Part shown: positions 10,856 to 20,266 of the stretch, piece by piece
How the letters are laid out: every line of letters begins with the position of its first letter
How positions within the stretch are numbered: the stretch's first letter is position 1
Source: JBHENC01 sp046262295
GTDB taxonomy: Bacteria > Acidobacteriota > Blastocatellia > Pyrinomonadales > Pyrinomonadaceae
Reading direction: 5' to 3'
Assembly: GCA_046262295.1 (NCBI GenBank)
Contig: JBHENC010000010.1
Coordinates: forward strand, 1 to 64,000
Length of the DNA: 64,000 bases
Position numbers and translations under genes: made by a program
Notes under the pieces: generated by a model
The model's database searches: none
Seen by the model: the letters and a program-made list of their open reading frames with translations, nothing else
What the model was told of the DNA's origin: nothing

Positions 10856-13486
10856 ATGCCCGTCGAAATTACATCCGTGCCGCCGAAACGACGTAAGCTG
10901 CTTGCCGCAGGAAAAACGAAGCGAGTATTTCAGTCCGGCGCGCGTGCCGCCACATTGCGCAAACGTCGAACGCTTCTTTATACCTTCGCCGCCACAGCGG
11001 TTATCTGTCTCGCGGCGACCCTCGCTTTTCTATACGCCTCTTACATCTCGTACTCAAAGATTGTTGATGCGCGTTTAGCTTCCGGTTATTTAACGAGCCG
11101 CGCCGGAATCTATGCCGCACCGCGCACGCTTCGCGCCGGTCAAACATTACCGCGCGAAAATTTAATCGCCATGCTCCGGCGCGCCGGTTACGTCGAACAG
11201 AATGCGAGCGATGTCTGGAGCGGAAGCTTTACGTCCGAGTCAAACTCTGTGCGCATTCGTCCGCGCCGTAGTATCAATCAAACGGAAAACTCCGGGACGA
11301 TCAGCGTCGGCTTCAATGCGAAGGGGCGCATCATGGCGCTCACAAAAGATGACACGCAATCGCTCGCAGCCTACACGCTCGAGCCGGAGACGTTGACGAA
11401 CGACGTTTCGATGAAAACGAACAGCCGCGCCGCGCTCGCTTATAAAGATATTCCGGCGACGCTCGTGCGTGCCGTGCTCGCCATTGAGGATCATCGTTTC
11501 TTCGAGCATCGCGGCATTGATATTTTCGGCATCGGGCGGGCGCTGCTTCGTAATGCGGGCGAGAACGAAATCGGGCAGGGCGGTTCGACGATCACGCAGC
11601 AGCTCGTTAAAAATACTTATCTCTCGCCGGAGAAAACCTACCGTCGCAAGTTTGCCGAAGCGATGCTCGCCGCAACGCTCGAACGGCGTCTCTCAAAAGA
11701 AGACATCTTTGCGCTTTATGCGAACGAGATTTATCTTGGACAGCGCGGCAGCAGCGCCGTGCGCGGCGTTGCAAGTGCGGCGCGTGTGTTCTTCGGCAAA
11801 GAGTTGAAGGATTTATCGCTCGCCGAAGCCGCGACGATTGCGGGAATGATTCAAAGCCCGACGCGCTATGCGCCGGATCGCCACGCGGAAGCCGCCACCA
11901 CGCGCCGCAACACTGTGCTCGCCGCAATGCTGCGCGAAGGCTACATCACAAGCGTAGAAGCCGCTGCCGCCATAAACGAAACGCTCGTCGTCGCTCCGGC
12001 GCAGGAAACAAACGATTCATCCGCGCCTTACTTCGTTGACTACGTTAACCGCGTCGTCGAATCCGAACTCGAAGCAAACGGGCGCAGAGATGAACGCAAC
12101 TTGCAAATTCACACGACGATTGACCCGGAGTTGCAGCAACTTGCGGAAGCGGCGCTAAAACATCAGCTCGAAAAACTCGCACGTGTTTATCGGAATCGAA
12201 CCGCTAAACCGCAGGCGTCGCTGGTCGCCCTCAATCCGAAAACGGGCGACGTGCTGGCGATGGTCGGCGGGCGCAGTTACGCCGAATCGCAATTGAACCG
12301 CGCGACGGACGCCGCACGCCAGCCCGGTTCCGTCTTCAAGCCTATCGTTTATGCGGCGGCGCTCGAAAGCGGCCTCTCGCCCGTCGAGATGTACAAAGAT
12401 GCGCCGCGTGAATTCGTCTACGACAATAATCGTACGTATCGTCCGGCAAACTACGGCGGCGCGTATTCGATGCATGATGTGATGATGCGCACGGCGCTCG
12501 TCAACTCCTTAAACGTCGTGACGGTGGATGTCGCACTACGCACGGGACTCGCACGCATCGCGCGCACGGCTGAAGATTTCGGTCTCGCGCGGCCTGAACC
12601 ATATCCGGCGCTCGCGCTCGGCACAACCGAAGCGACGCCGCTGCAACTCGCCGCCGCCTACGCCTCCTTTGCCAACGGCGGCGTGCGCATCCGGCCTAAC
12701 GCCATTGCGCGTGTTACGAATGCGTCGGGCGCAAGCGTGATTGAAGCGCGGGAAGTGCCGGGTAAACAACTTATCAAACCGGCGACCGCGTACATGATGA
12801 CCGATATGTTGACGGGCGTGATTGATCGGGGCACGGCGCGGGCGGCGCGCTCATTGATGAAGGAAACCGTACTGGCGGGCAAAACCGGCACGTCGCGCGA
12901 TGGCTGGTTTGCGGGCTACACGCCGAATCTGGTCTGCGTCGTGTGGATCGGTTTCGATGACAATACGCAACTGGGTTTGACGGGCGCGGAAGCGGCTTTG
13001 CCCGCGTGGATGGAGTTTGTCGGAAACGCTGTCAGGATGCGACCCGAACTCGGCGGCGCAGCTTTTGAACGTCCCGAAGGCGTCATGCACATAGAGGTTG
13101 ACCCGGAAACAGGTTTGCGCGCGACAGACTCTTGCCCGCAACGCCAGCGCATCGCACTCACGCCCGCGCTCGCCCCCAGCCTTGAATGCTACACGCACAA
13201 CCCGCCACCGACGGATACAACTGCTTACGCTACGACGGACGTTGTTGACGAATCAGCTTCGCCATCGCTGAAAATCGCGCGCGAGAGCAAAACCTTTGCT
13301 CTCTCCGCGCCGCCAACGCTGACCGCCCCGCCGCGCATCGGCGCACACACGCCTTCATATGCCAAAGCCGACACTCCCCGAACGAACGCCACGCGCGTGG
13401 AAACTTACGGGCGCGGGCGTCCCCTACTGACTAATGAAATCTCGGTTGACTATGCCCGAACGCCTGCAAAGAAAATCTCTCAATAG
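10856..13486 (+). CDS. Bifunctional penicillin-binding protein, class A (PBP1B-like)
   Basis: A bifunctional peptidoglycan synthase. One membrane helix lies at about residues 40-62, followed by a small UB2H-like region (residues 65-135) as in PBP1B. The GT51 glycosyltransferase domain has the catalytic Glu in EDHRFFEHRG (Glu211) and GQGGSTITQQLVKN. The transpeptidase domain has SVFK (Ser492), SLN and KTGT (Lys676). The C-terminal 120 residues are proline-, threonine- and alanine-rich and look disordered. The ATG at 10856 has no strong ribosome binding site but no better start is seen. It stands alone, with 230 bases before it. Confidence 0.93.
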   Translation: MPVEITSVPPKRRKLLAAGKTKRVFQSGARAATLRKRRTLLYTFAATAVICLAATLAFLYASYISYSKIVDARLASGYLTSRAGIYAAPRTLRAGQTLPRENLIAMLRRAGYVEQNASDVWSGSFTSESNSVRIRPRRSINQTENSGTISVGFNAKGRIMALTKDDTQSLAAYTLEPETLTNDVSMKTNSRAALAYKDIPATLVRAVLAIEDHRFFEHRGIDIFGIGRALLRNAGENEIGQGGSTITQQLVKNTYLSPEKTYRRKFAEAMLAATLERRLSKEDIFALYANEIYLGQRGSSAVRGVASAARVFFGKELKDLSLAEAATIAGMIQSPTRYAPDRHAEAATTRRNTVLAAMLREGYITSVEAAAAINETLVVAPAQETNDSSAPYFVDYVNRVVESELEANGRRDERNLQIHTTIDPELQQLAEAALKHQLEKLARVYRNRTAKPQASLVALNPKTGDVLAMVGGRSYAESQLNRATDAARQPGSVFKPIVYAAALESGLSPVEMYKDAPREFVYDNNRTYRPANYGGAYSMHDVMMRTALVNSLNVVTVDVALRTGLARIARTAEDFGLARPEPYPALALGTTEATPLQLAAAYASFANGGVRIRPNAIARVTNASGASVIEAREVPGKQLIKPATAYMMTDMLTGVIDRGTARAARSLMKETVLAGKTGTSRDGWFAGYTPNLVCVVWIGFDDNTQLGLTGAEAALPAWMEFVGNAVRMRPELGGAAFERPEGVMHIEVDPETGLRATDSCPQRQRIALTPALAPSLECYTHNPPPTDTTAYATTDVVDESASPSLKIARESKTFALSAPPTLTAPPRIGAHTPSYAKADTPRTNATRVETYGRGRPLLTNEISVDYARTPAKKISQ

Positions 13487-13604
13487 GAATGCACAGCGAC
13501 AAAGAGTTCAGATGAATCTTTGCGTTTAGAACCGCCGCGAATCTCAAAATAAATCCGACAGGCAAGACACAGGCGATTGCGCGTCAAAGCTATTTTGCCG
13601 TTCG

Positions 13605-13991
13605 TTAATTGTTTCTTTCGAGCAAGACTTGCGCGATAGCGTGTTCGGTCGTATGAGATAACGAAAGGTGTGCGGCGGTCGCGTTTAGTTCGTTGAAAAG
13701 AGTTTGCGCGTGTCCGTGAAAATGCAGTAGAGGCGCGCCCGCGTCGTCGGATGCAACTTCAATATCCTGCCACGCGAGGCCGCCGCTCCAACCCGTGCGC
13801 AGAGCCTTGAACGCCGCTTCTTTCGCGGCGAAACGCGCGGCGTAACGTTGTGCGGCGACAGCTTTGCCGCGTCCTTCACAGTAAGCCCGCTCGCGCGACG
13901 TAAAGACGCGAATTGCAAAACGCGGAGTACGCGCCAGCACTTCGCGCACGCGCGCAACTTCGATAATATCTATTCCGATGGAAATAATCAC
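13605..13991 (-). CDS. acpS: Holo-[acyl-carrier-protein] synthase
   Basis: This enzyme transfers the 4'-phosphopantetheine group of CoA to the serine of acyl carrier protein, activating it for fatty acid synthesis. The family signatures are present: SIGIDIIEV at the start, ARFAAKEAAFKAL in the middle and LSLSHT near the end. The length of 128 residues is normal. The start is a GTG at 13991. It overlaps the start of the divergent gene at 13978 by 14 bases, so the two genes are arranged head to head with overlapping coding ends. Confidence 0.95.
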   Translation of the reverse strand: MIISIGIDIIEVARVREVLARTPRFAIRVFTSRERAYCEGRGKAVAAQRYAARFAAKEAAFKALRTGWSGGLAWQDIEVASDDAGAPLLHFHGHAQTLFNELNATAAHLSLSHTTEHAIAQVLLERNN

Positions 13992-14847
13992 AAATGAAGA
14001 GTCGGAATTAAAGCGCGCCGGATTCTACTGGCGCGAGAACAATCACCACGCAGGCGTGCGCGCTTTCATATGCGAACCATTGGAGCGCGACGGTTTCACC
14101 AACGGCTTTTCGACGCGCATGGGCGGCACAAGTCCTATGCCCGACGCCGCGCTTAATCTCGCCGGTTTTTCCGAAGACGCCGCCGAAAACATTCTCGAGA
14201 ACCGTCGCCGTTACTTGCGCCTCTTTGAAGGCGAATGGACGCTCGCCACCTGCTGGCAAGTTCACGGCGCAGCGGCACGTGCGGTGCGCGATGCGCGTGA
14301 CGCCGTCTCGAACACGGACGAGCGTTGTGATGCGCTGGTCAGCGATGCTCTTAATATTCTGCTCGCGGTGCAGACGGCAGATTGCGTGCCGATTCTGCTG
14401 GGCGACGCGCGAACGGGCGCGGCCGCCGCGATTCACGCGGGCTGGCGCGGCACAGCGGCGAGCATCGTTCCGCAAACTCTGCAACGCATGATGAACGAAT
14501 ACGGCACGCGAGCCGAAGACGTGCGCGCGGCAGTTGGCGCGGCGGCGGGCGCGTGTTGCTATGAAGTCGGCGCGGAAGTCGTCGCCGTTTTCCGCGAACG
14601 ATTCAGGGATGCAAGCGAGTTACTTGCGCCGACGCGCGAAGGCCACGCCTTGATTGATCTTCAAAGAGCGAATCGAAATCAATTAATCGCCGCCGGAGTT
14701 GATCCCTCGCGCATACACGTTGCGCCGCTCTGCACGATGTGCCGCACAGACCTCTTCTTTTCTTATCGCCGCGAAAAAACTCTGCACGGCCGCGTCGGCC
14801 GCCTTCTCGCCGCCATCGGACGAAAGAAAGCAGATGCCGGATGTTAG
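13978..14847 (+). CDS. pgeF: Peptidoglycan editing factor PgeF / YfiH-family protein
   Basis: A member of the YfiH/laccase-domain family, described as a purine nucleoside-active or polyphenol oxidase enzyme and linked to peptidoglycan editing. The diagnostic parts are NGFSTRMGG, QTADCVPILL, IHAGWRGTAA, the Cys-Cys-Tyr-Glu-Val-Gly motif and CTMCRTDLFFSYRRE near the C-terminus, which hold the metal-binding His and Cys residues. The length of 289 residues is slightly longer than usual. The ATG at 13978 places the first codons inside the acpS 5' end on the other strand. The last codons run into heptad repeats. Confidence 0.88.
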   Translation: MEIITNEESELKRAGFYWRENNHHAGVRAFICEPLERDGFTNGFSTRMGGTSPMPDAALNLAGFSEDAAENILENRRRYLRLFEGEWTLATCWQVHGAAARAVRDARDAVSNTDERCDALVSDALNILLAVQTADCVPILLGDARTGAAAAIHAGWRGTAASIVPQTLQRMMNEYGTRAEDVRAAVGAAAGACCYEVGAEVVAVFRERFRDASELLAPTREGHALIDLQRANRNQLIAAGVDPSRIHVAPLCTMCRTDLFFSYRREKTLHGRVGRLLAAIGRKKADAGC

Positions 14848-14903
14848 AAATTAGATGTTAGTTATAAAGCTGGAACTGACATCTAGCATCTGATAGCTAC
14901 CTT
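14841..14903. repeat. Heptanucleotide repeat tract
   Basis: The tract starts in the last codons of pgeF with 7-base units ATGTTAG, AAATTAG, ATGTTAG, TTATAAA, and then runs in inverted sense as units ending with GATGTC and GATGCTA on the minus strand. It resembles the short tandem heptamer repeats described in cyanobacteria. A second tract is at 17541. Confidence 0.5.
14853..14884. terminator. Hairpin between convergent genes
   Basis: AGATGTTAGTT (14853-14863) pairs with AACTGACATCT (14874-14884), 11 pairs with one G-U on the RNA. It sits between the stops of the pgeF-like gene and the convergent DsbD-like gene. There is no T-run, so terminator function is uncertain. Confidence 0.4.
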
Positions 14904-14904
14904 C

Positions 14905-15519
14905 TTATCTGCGACGGGCGCGGCCTGCGCCGCCGCCGAACAGCGCGCCGTTCGTGCGCTTGACGGATTCGTTTGCGCTCGCCACTTGAATCGGCATCGT
15001 TATCTCGCGCGTTTTCGGCGGAAAGCACGCTTCGTTGTTGCAGCTTTGATAGCGTAGACGCACGCGCAACTCCGCCGAACTCGCGCTGTAGTCGGCGGGC
15101 AACGTGACGTTAAAACGCATCACCGCGCGGCCTTCGTAAACCGCCAGTTGATCTTTAGAAAAACTGAATTGCCGGACGACGGCGCGCGGGTAAACGACGG
15201 GAGAAATTCTAATGCCGCCGGGCGCTTCCACTTGCAGCACGGTGGGCACGGCGTACTTGCTGAGCGGGCGGCTTCCGTTAACGTGGTAGCCTTCCGGGAT
15301 TTCCACCACGACGGCGGCCTGAAGAGTGCGTCCGGGCTGTGCTTTCTCAGCCGCGAAGAAACCGTTGATTCCTAAATTCGCCTGCAACGCGACGGGTTCG
15401 GGCGATGCGGGTAACGCAGGCAGGTTCGCCGGAAGAAAAAAGAGAAGCGCGGCAAACAGCGCGAGCGTCGAAGCGCGACGCGCAGAAGCACGGCGATTAA
15501 TTGAAGAAGTTAAGTTCAT
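14905..15519 (-). CDS. Secreted DsbD N-terminal-domain-like protein
   Basis: A signal peptide (about residues 1-36, hydrophobic LALFAALLFFLPANLPALP) precedes an immunoglobulin-like domain related to the periplasmic alpha domain of DsbD. The recognisable pattern is PEGYHVNGSRPL early and YQSCNNEACFPPKTREI near the end, with two Cys residues in the positions used for electron transfer. The DsbD membrane and thioredoxin parts are absent, so it is a free-standing domain. The C-terminus is Gly/Arg-rich. It could reduce periplasmic partners or serve only as a scaffold; the redox partner is unknown. Confidence 0.75.
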   Translation of the reverse strand: MNLTSSINRRASARRASTLALFAALLFFLPANLPALPASPEPVALQANLGINGFFAAEKAQPGRTLQAAVVVEIPEGYHVNGSRPLSKYAVPTVLQVEAPGGIRISPVVYPRAVVRQFSFSKDQLAVYEGRAVMRFNVTLPADYSASSAELRVRLRYQSCNNEACFPPKTREITMPIQVASANESVKRTNGALFGGGAGRARRR

Positions 15520-15570
15520 CTTGAGAATCTGCTTTCGTTAAGTGTGTAATTCGTTGGATTGCTGGTGCGC

Positions 15571-16677
15571 TTACACGAGTTGATGAAGCGCGCCGCGATC
15601 TTTACCGATGTCGGTTAGTGGCGTGCCGCGCGCCGCGAGTTGTCCGCAGGCGGCGAAGATGTCGCGTCCGCGCGGACGTCGCACAAAAGCATGGACGCCC
15701 TTTGACTCTAAAATATTTTTGAAGCTTTCCACGCGCTCATCCGGCGAAGGCTGATAGGGCAACGGATCGGCGGCGTTGTGCGGAATCAAATTTACTTTCG
15801 CGCGCAGGCCATGACGGTTAAGCAGGTTGGCGAGTTGCCGCGCGTGTTCGTTTGAATCGTTAACGCCGTCGAGCATCACGTACTCGAAGGTCACGCGCTC
15901 GCCCGGCTTGAGCGACGCTTGAAACTCTTTGCAGGCATCGAGGAGTTCGTTAAGCGGCCAGCGTTTGTTAATCGGCATCAGTTTATCGCGCAGTTCGTCG
16001 GTCGGAGCCGAAAGAGAGATTGCGAGATGCGGGCGGTCTGCGATGTTCGCCAACTCGCGTATGCGCGGCACGATGCCTGCCGTTGAAACCGTGACGCGAT
16101 TGGGCACGATGAACAGCCCCTTCGGTTCGGCCATCACGCGCAACGCTTTCATCAGCGAATCGAAGGCGAGCATCGGTTCGCCCGCGCCCATCGCCACGAG
16201 ATTCGTGCCGCGCGGCGCCGGTTCGCCTTCGCCGTAAGCATCGTTGAGGGCGATGATGATCTGTTCGACGATCTCGCCCGCCGTCAGAGTGCGCAGCAAA
16301 CCGAGCCGCGCCGTCAAACAGAAATCGCATTTGAGCGGGCAGCCGGATTGCGAAGAAAAACAGATTGTGTCGCGTCGTTCCTCAGGGATGAAGACGGTTT
16401 CCACCGGAAGATTATCGTGCGTCTTCATCAAATAACGGCGCGTGCCGTCCGTCGAAATGTAACGCGATTCGACTTTTAATGTTGACGTGATGGCGCGCGC
16501 CGCGAGTTGCGCGCGAAATTCTTTCGGCAGTTCGGTGATGCTGTTTAAGTCTAATTGACGGCGCTTGTGCAGCGCGGCGAAGATTTGCTGCGCGCGATAC
16601 GCAGGCTCCTTCATCTCGGCGACAAGGGCGGCGAGTTCCGCCGTAGATAATTCCAACAGATGCGCTGCTTGATTCAT
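15571..16677 (-). CDS. rlmN: 23S rRNA (adenine-C2)-methyltransferase RlmN
   Basis: A radical SAM enzyme that methylates C2 of A2503 in 23S rRNA (and A37 of some tRNAs). The iron-sulfur cluster motif is CxxxCxxC (Cys113, Cys117, Cys120, in GCPLKCDFC). GAGEPMLAFDS and the FAACGQLA segment with the second methyl-carrier Cys344 fit the family. The length of 368 residues is normal. The ATG at 16677 is well placed; the DsbD-like gene follows on the same strand after about 50 bases. Confidence 0.96.
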   Translation of the reverse strand: MNQAAHLLELSTAELAALVAEMKEPAYRAQQIFAALHKRRQLDLNSITELPKEFRAQLAARAITSTLKVESRYISTDGTRRYLMKTHDNLPVETVFIPEERRDTICFSSQSGCPLKCDFCLTARLGLLRTLTAGEIVEQIIIALNDAYGEGEPAPRGTNLVAMGAGEPMLAFDSLMKALRVMAEPKGLFIVPNRVTVSTAGIVPRIRELANIADRPHLAISLSAPTDELRDKLMPINKRWPLNELLDACKEFQASLKPGERVTFEYVMLDGVNDSNEHARQLANLLNRHGLRAKVNLIPHNAADPLPYQPSPDERVESFKNILESKGVHAFVRRPRGRDIFAACGQLAARGTPLTDIGKDRGALHQLV

Positions 16678-16889
16678 TGTGCCTCTATTTTACCATCGCA
16701 GACGCTCATCGCACAGTACCGGCGCGCCAAAGCGCAGGCATCCCGCCGTTTTGAGTGTGACGTATAGTGATGAGCGGTGTTTAGCTTTCGAAGCTGGCGC
16801 GCTTGCGTGCGGTTGTAATTCTTTTCCGCGCGGCCTATAAGTAAAGCTTGTCCGGCCTTGAAATCCGTTTAATGAAGGAGAGGAAATCA

Positions 16890-17444
16890 ATGAGAAAAGC
16901 GCAGTCTATGTTCTTCCACTTACTGCTCGTTGCGATTCTGATGCAGGGAGTTTTCAGTGTCGCCGCGAAAGCGAATCCTTTACCGCAAGCGCAGGCGAAA
17001 AAAACTGCGACACCGTCGGAAGCTTTGTTGCGTTCATGGAACAACGCCGGGCGGCAATTGATAGAGATGGCTGAAGATTTTCCGCAGGACAAATATAATT
17101 TCAAGCCGAAGCCTGAAGTACGCACCTTCGCGCAGCAACTCTTGCACGTGGCGGGCGGCAACTATTACTACATGAGTCTCGCGCGTGGAGTGAAGGCCGA
17201 AGATGAAGACCCTTCGGAAGCGAAGTATAAGACGAAGGCGGGCATCGTGGCGGTGCTGAAAAAGTCTTTCGCCGACGGCGCGGAGCTAATCAAACAAACG
17301 GGCGATACAGGAATCATTAACAACTTGGGGCTATGGATCGGAGCTGTCCAACACGCGGGCGAACACTACGGGCAACTCGTCGTCTATTATCGTCTCAACG
17401 GCATCGTGCCACCGGCTTCGAGGCCGCGCCCGAAAACATCATAA
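16890..17444 (+). CDS. Secreted DinB-like protein
   Basis: The ATG at 16890 has a GGAGAGG ribosome binding site and opens with a signal peptide (residues 1-28, hydrophobic FFHLLLVAILMQGVF, then KANPLPQAQA). The mature part is a four-helix DinB-type fold with QQLLHVAGGNYYYMS and the metal-binding His in QHAGEHYGQLVVYYRLNG. DinB proteins of this type are often putative metal-dependent transferases; an exported form is less usual but common in Acidobacteriota. The substrate is unknown. Confidence 0.8.
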   Translation: MRKAQSMFFHLLLVAILMQGVFSVAAKANPLPQAQAKKTATPSEALLRSWNNAGRQLIEMAEDFPQDKYNFKPKPEVRTFAQQLLHVAGGNYYYMSLARGVKAEDEDPSEAKYKTKAGIVAVLKKSFADGAELIKQTGDTGIINNLGLWIGAVQHAGEHYGQLVVYYRLNGIVPPASRPRPKTS

Positions 17445-17540
17445 AGAAAAGGCCGGAAGACAACCGTCAGCATGAGCAATAGCGACAATGCAGTGTTCGC
17501 TTAGCTTTCGTGTAATCATCGTCAGCTTTTTATTCTGATT

Positions 17541-17571
17541 ACTGACCACTGACAACTGCTTACTGCCTACT
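17541..17571. repeat. Heptanucleotide repeat (ACTGNNN units)
   Basis: Four consecutive 7-base units read ACTGACC, ACTGACA, ACTGCTT and ACTGCCT, followed by a partial ACT. They lie just before nadB. This is the second heptad tract in the window after the one at 14841. Confidence 0.6.
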
Positions 17572-17579
17572 CGCCCTTC

Positions 17580-19178
17580 ATGTTTCTTGAAACTGATTTC
17601 ATAGTCATCGGAAGCGGCATCGCAGGCTTACGGGCGGCGCTCGAGATTGCGCAGGCCGGAGCGCGCGTCGCCGTGCTGACGAAAGACCGCACGGACGAAT
17701 CGAACACGGAGTATGCGCAGGGCGGCGTCGCCGTCGCGCTCTCGGATGCGGACGAAATCTCGCTGCATGAAGAGGACACTTTGAATGCGGGCGCGGGATT
17801 GTGCGATGAACGTGCGGTGCGTGTGCTGGTCGAAGACGGGCTGCGCTACATACAGGAGTTGATCGAATGGGGCACGGAGTTTGACCGCGAAGAAGGCCGC
17901 CTCGTTTTTACGCAGGAAGCCGCGCATTCGCGCCGCCGCATACTGCACGCGCACGGCGATTCGACGGGGCGCGAGATCGTGCGCGCTTTGATTGCGCGTG
18001 CTTCCGTCGAGAAACGCATCGTCTTTCTCGCGCACGCGGCGACGGAGTCCTTGATTGTCAACGATAATCGCTGTTGCGGCGTGCGGTATCTCGATCCGTT
18101 GGTGCGTGCGCCGCGCGAGCTGCGTGCGCGGGCGGTGATTCTTGCGGCGGGCGGCGCAGGCCAACTCTTTCTGCACACGACGAACCCTTCGGTGGCGACG
18201 GGTGACGGCATGGCGATGGCATACAGGGCGGGCGCGGAGCTTGCCGACATGGAGTTCGTGCAGTTTCATCCGACGGCGCTTAACCTTGAAGATGCGCCGC
18301 GCTTTCTTCTTTCCGAAGCGATGCGCGGCGAGGGTGGCGTGTTGCGCAACGAAGACGGCGAGCGTTTTATGCCGCGTTATCACGAACGCGCAGAGCTTGC
18401 GCCGCGCGATATTGTGAGTCGTTCGATTGTCGCGGAGATGCAGCGAACGGCGAGCCAAAAAGTTTATCTTGACATGACAAGTCTTGATCGCGCGTTCATC
18501 AAGAATCGTTTCCCGAAAATTTATGAAACGTGCAAGCGTTACGAGTTGGATATCACGATTGACCTGCTGCCCGTCTCGCCTGCCGCGCATTACTGCATGG
18601 GCGGCGTGCGCACGGACTTGGACGGGCGTTCCACATTGCCCGGACTTTATGCGGCGGGTGAAGTGGCGTGTACGGGCGTACACGGCGCGAATCGTCTGGC
18701 GTCAAACTCTCTGCTCGAAGGCTTGGTATTCGGCGCACGCGCAGGCCGCGCCGCTGCGATTGATGCTGCCGGACAGATTGCCGCCACGCCTGCTAATAAA
18801 AATTCTGAAGAAGCGGAAGATTCAGGCGCAGTTGTCAGAGCGGGCGCGCAGCGGCGTGGCGATGTGGCGCTGGCGGTAAGAAAGCGCGTGCGGCGTTTGA
18901 TGTGGGAGCGCGTCGGCATTCTTCGCTCGCGCGATTCTATGCAACGCGCGTTGCGTGAGTTCGAGCAAATATCCCGCGCGCCGCTCGGCACGGCGTCGCG
19001 TAATTTTCTGACGCTGGCGACGCTTATCGCGCGTAGCGCACTCTGGCGCGAGGAATCGCGCGGCGCTCATTTCCGCACAGACTTTCCAACGCGCGAAGAT
19101 AATCGCTGGCGCGTGCATTCAATGCTTCATGAAATGGAAGCGAAGATCGAAGGCGTCGCCTCCATTGACTTCTCTTGA
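17580..19178 (+). CDS. nadB: L-aspartate oxidase
   Basis: A flavoprotein that oxidises L-aspartate to iminoaspartate, the first step of de novo NAD synthesis. The N-terminus has the FAD-binding GSGIAGLRAALE, then SNTEYAQGGVAVAL. Substrate-site residues are in HPTAL and PRDIVSRSI, and ANRLASNSLLEGLVFG is typical of NadB. The C-terminal helical domain is complete (532 residues). Neither nadA nor nadC is in the window, so the pathway is split on the chromosome. No strong ribosome binding site is seen before 17580. Confidence 0.95.
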   Translation: MFLETDFIVIGSGIAGLRAALEIAQAGARVAVLTKDRTDESNTEYAQGGVAVALSDADEISLHEEDTLNAGAGLCDERAVRVLVEDGLRYIQELIEWGTEFDREEGRLVFTQEAAHSRRRILHAHGDSTGREIVRALIARASVEKRIVFLAHAATESLIVNDNRCCGVRYLDPLVRAPRELRARAVILAAGGAGQLFLHTTNPSVATGDGMAMAYRAGAELADMEFVQFHPTALNLEDAPRFLLSEAMRGEGGVLRNEDGERFMPRYHERAELAPRDIVSRSIVAEMQRTASQKVYLDMTSLDRAFIKNRFPKIYETCKRYELDITIDLLPVSPAAHYCMGGVRTDLDGRSTLPGLYAAGEVACTGVHGANRLASNSLLEGLVFGARAGRAAAIDAAGQIAATPANKNSEEAEDSGAVVRAGAQRRGDVALAVRKRVRRLMWERVGILRSRDSMQRALREFEQISRAPLGTASRNFLTLATLIARSALWREESRGAHFRTDFPTREDNRWRVHSMLHEMEAKIEGVASIDFS

Positions 19179-19219
19179 ACCGCAGCACTTTTCGCGCGCA
19201 TCGCGGGCGCTGATAACAA

Positions 19220-19909
19220 ATGGCTGAATTCAAATATTTACATGATTGGTCGTTGCAACCGCGCGAGGCTGTCGAACTGCAAAAAGAGCTGCGCGCGGAT
19301 GTCAGACTGCAACCGCTCGCGCGTCCCGTTAAAACAATCGCGGGCGCAGATATCTCTTTCAATAAATTCTCGACAACTATTTATGCCGGTCTGGTGGTGC
19401 TCGCGCTGCCTTCGCTGGAGATTATCGAAGAAGCCGGCGTCGTGAGCGAAACGCGCTTTCCGTATGTGCCGGGCTTGCTTTCGTTTCGTGAATCGCCGTC
19501 GGTGTTGGAAGCGTGGGCGAAGTTAAAGACGGAGCCGGACGCGGTGATGTTCGACGGGCAGGGCATCGCGCACCCGCGCCGCATCGGTATCGCTTCGCAC
19601 GTCGGATTGATGCTCGAACGCCCGACGCTCGGCTGCGCGAAATCCGTGCTCGTAGGGAAGTACGAAGAGCCTGCGCGCGAACGCGGCGCGTGGACGCAGA
19701 TGACGGACAAAGGCGAAATCATCGGCGCAGCCTTGCGCACAAAGACCAATGTGCAACCGATCTATGTCTCGCCCGGCCATTTGATTGATCTGGCGGGCGC
19801 GATTGATCTCACACTTCAATGCGACGGCGGCTATCGCCAACCCGAACCGACACGCCGCGCGCATCTCTTAGTCAACGCGCTTCGTCGCGGCGAACGCAAC
19901 CCGACATAA
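19220..19909 (+). CDS. nfi: Endonuclease V (deoxyinosine 3' endonuclease)
   Basis: A DNA repair nuclease that nicks beside deoxyinosine produced by adenine deamination. Signature parts are AGADISF with the first catalytic Asp, YVPGLLSFRESP with the wedge PYVPG and catalytic Glu, and DGQGIAHPRRIGIASHVG with catalytic Asp and His. GCAKSVLVGKY is also typical. The length of 229 residues is normal. It begins about 40 bases after nadB on the same strand and may be co-transcribed. Confidence 0.94.
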   Translation: MAEFKYLHDWSLQPREAVELQKELRADVRLQPLARPVKTIAGADISFNKFSTTIYAGLVVLALPSLEIIEEAGVVSETRFPYVPGLLSFRESPSVLEAWAKLKTEPDAVMFDGQGIAHPRRIGIASHVGLMLERPTLGCAKSVLVGKYEEPARERGAWTQMTDKGEIIGAALRTKTNVQPIYVSPGHLIDLAGAIDLTLQCDGGYRQPEPTRRAHLLVNALRRGERNPT

Positions 19910-20266
19910 AAGAGATACGCGCAAGATGAACGGGAATAGGAAGGGGAATATCTTTTGCCCGTCGCCGGACTATATCTATGATGCTGAAATCTATGGCGCT
20001 GAATTGCGGCGGCGAAGAAAAAGCTTGACAGTTGTTCCCCCCCCCCGTGCTATCGTTCGCGCCTCGCTGTTACGCTCACGAGCGCGCGACTCACGTCCTG
20101 ACGCTCTCACGGATTTTAACTCTTAACCGTAAAGCCGATGTGCGCAGTCCTCCCGCTATGCCGTTCCTCTCTCATCAGAGCCATTCCTCTGAAGCCACAG
20201 GCGCGTCATCTCGCGGAAACGCTGCGCTTCTTTTTAACCTCCAACCTGCCTGAAGGAGAAAAGACA
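19910..20266. other. Intergenic stretch with C10 run
   Basis: No gene is recognised in these roughly 350 bases. A run of ten Cs lies at 20037-20046, preceded by TTGACA at 20025-20030. The nearest -10-like string (TATCGT, 20051) is 20 bases away, which is too far for a standard promoter. The stretch is presumably the leader of the small peptide gene at 20267. Confidence 0.4.

Noticed and set aside
17628..18683. 351-codon open frame on the minus strand opposite nadB
   Set aside because: It is the antisense shadow of nadB in a GC-rich gene, with no domain and no ribosome binding site.
20025..20056. TTGACA followed by TATCGT as a promoter around the C10 run
   Set aside because: The spacing is 20 bases, too long for a normal sigma-70 promoter.
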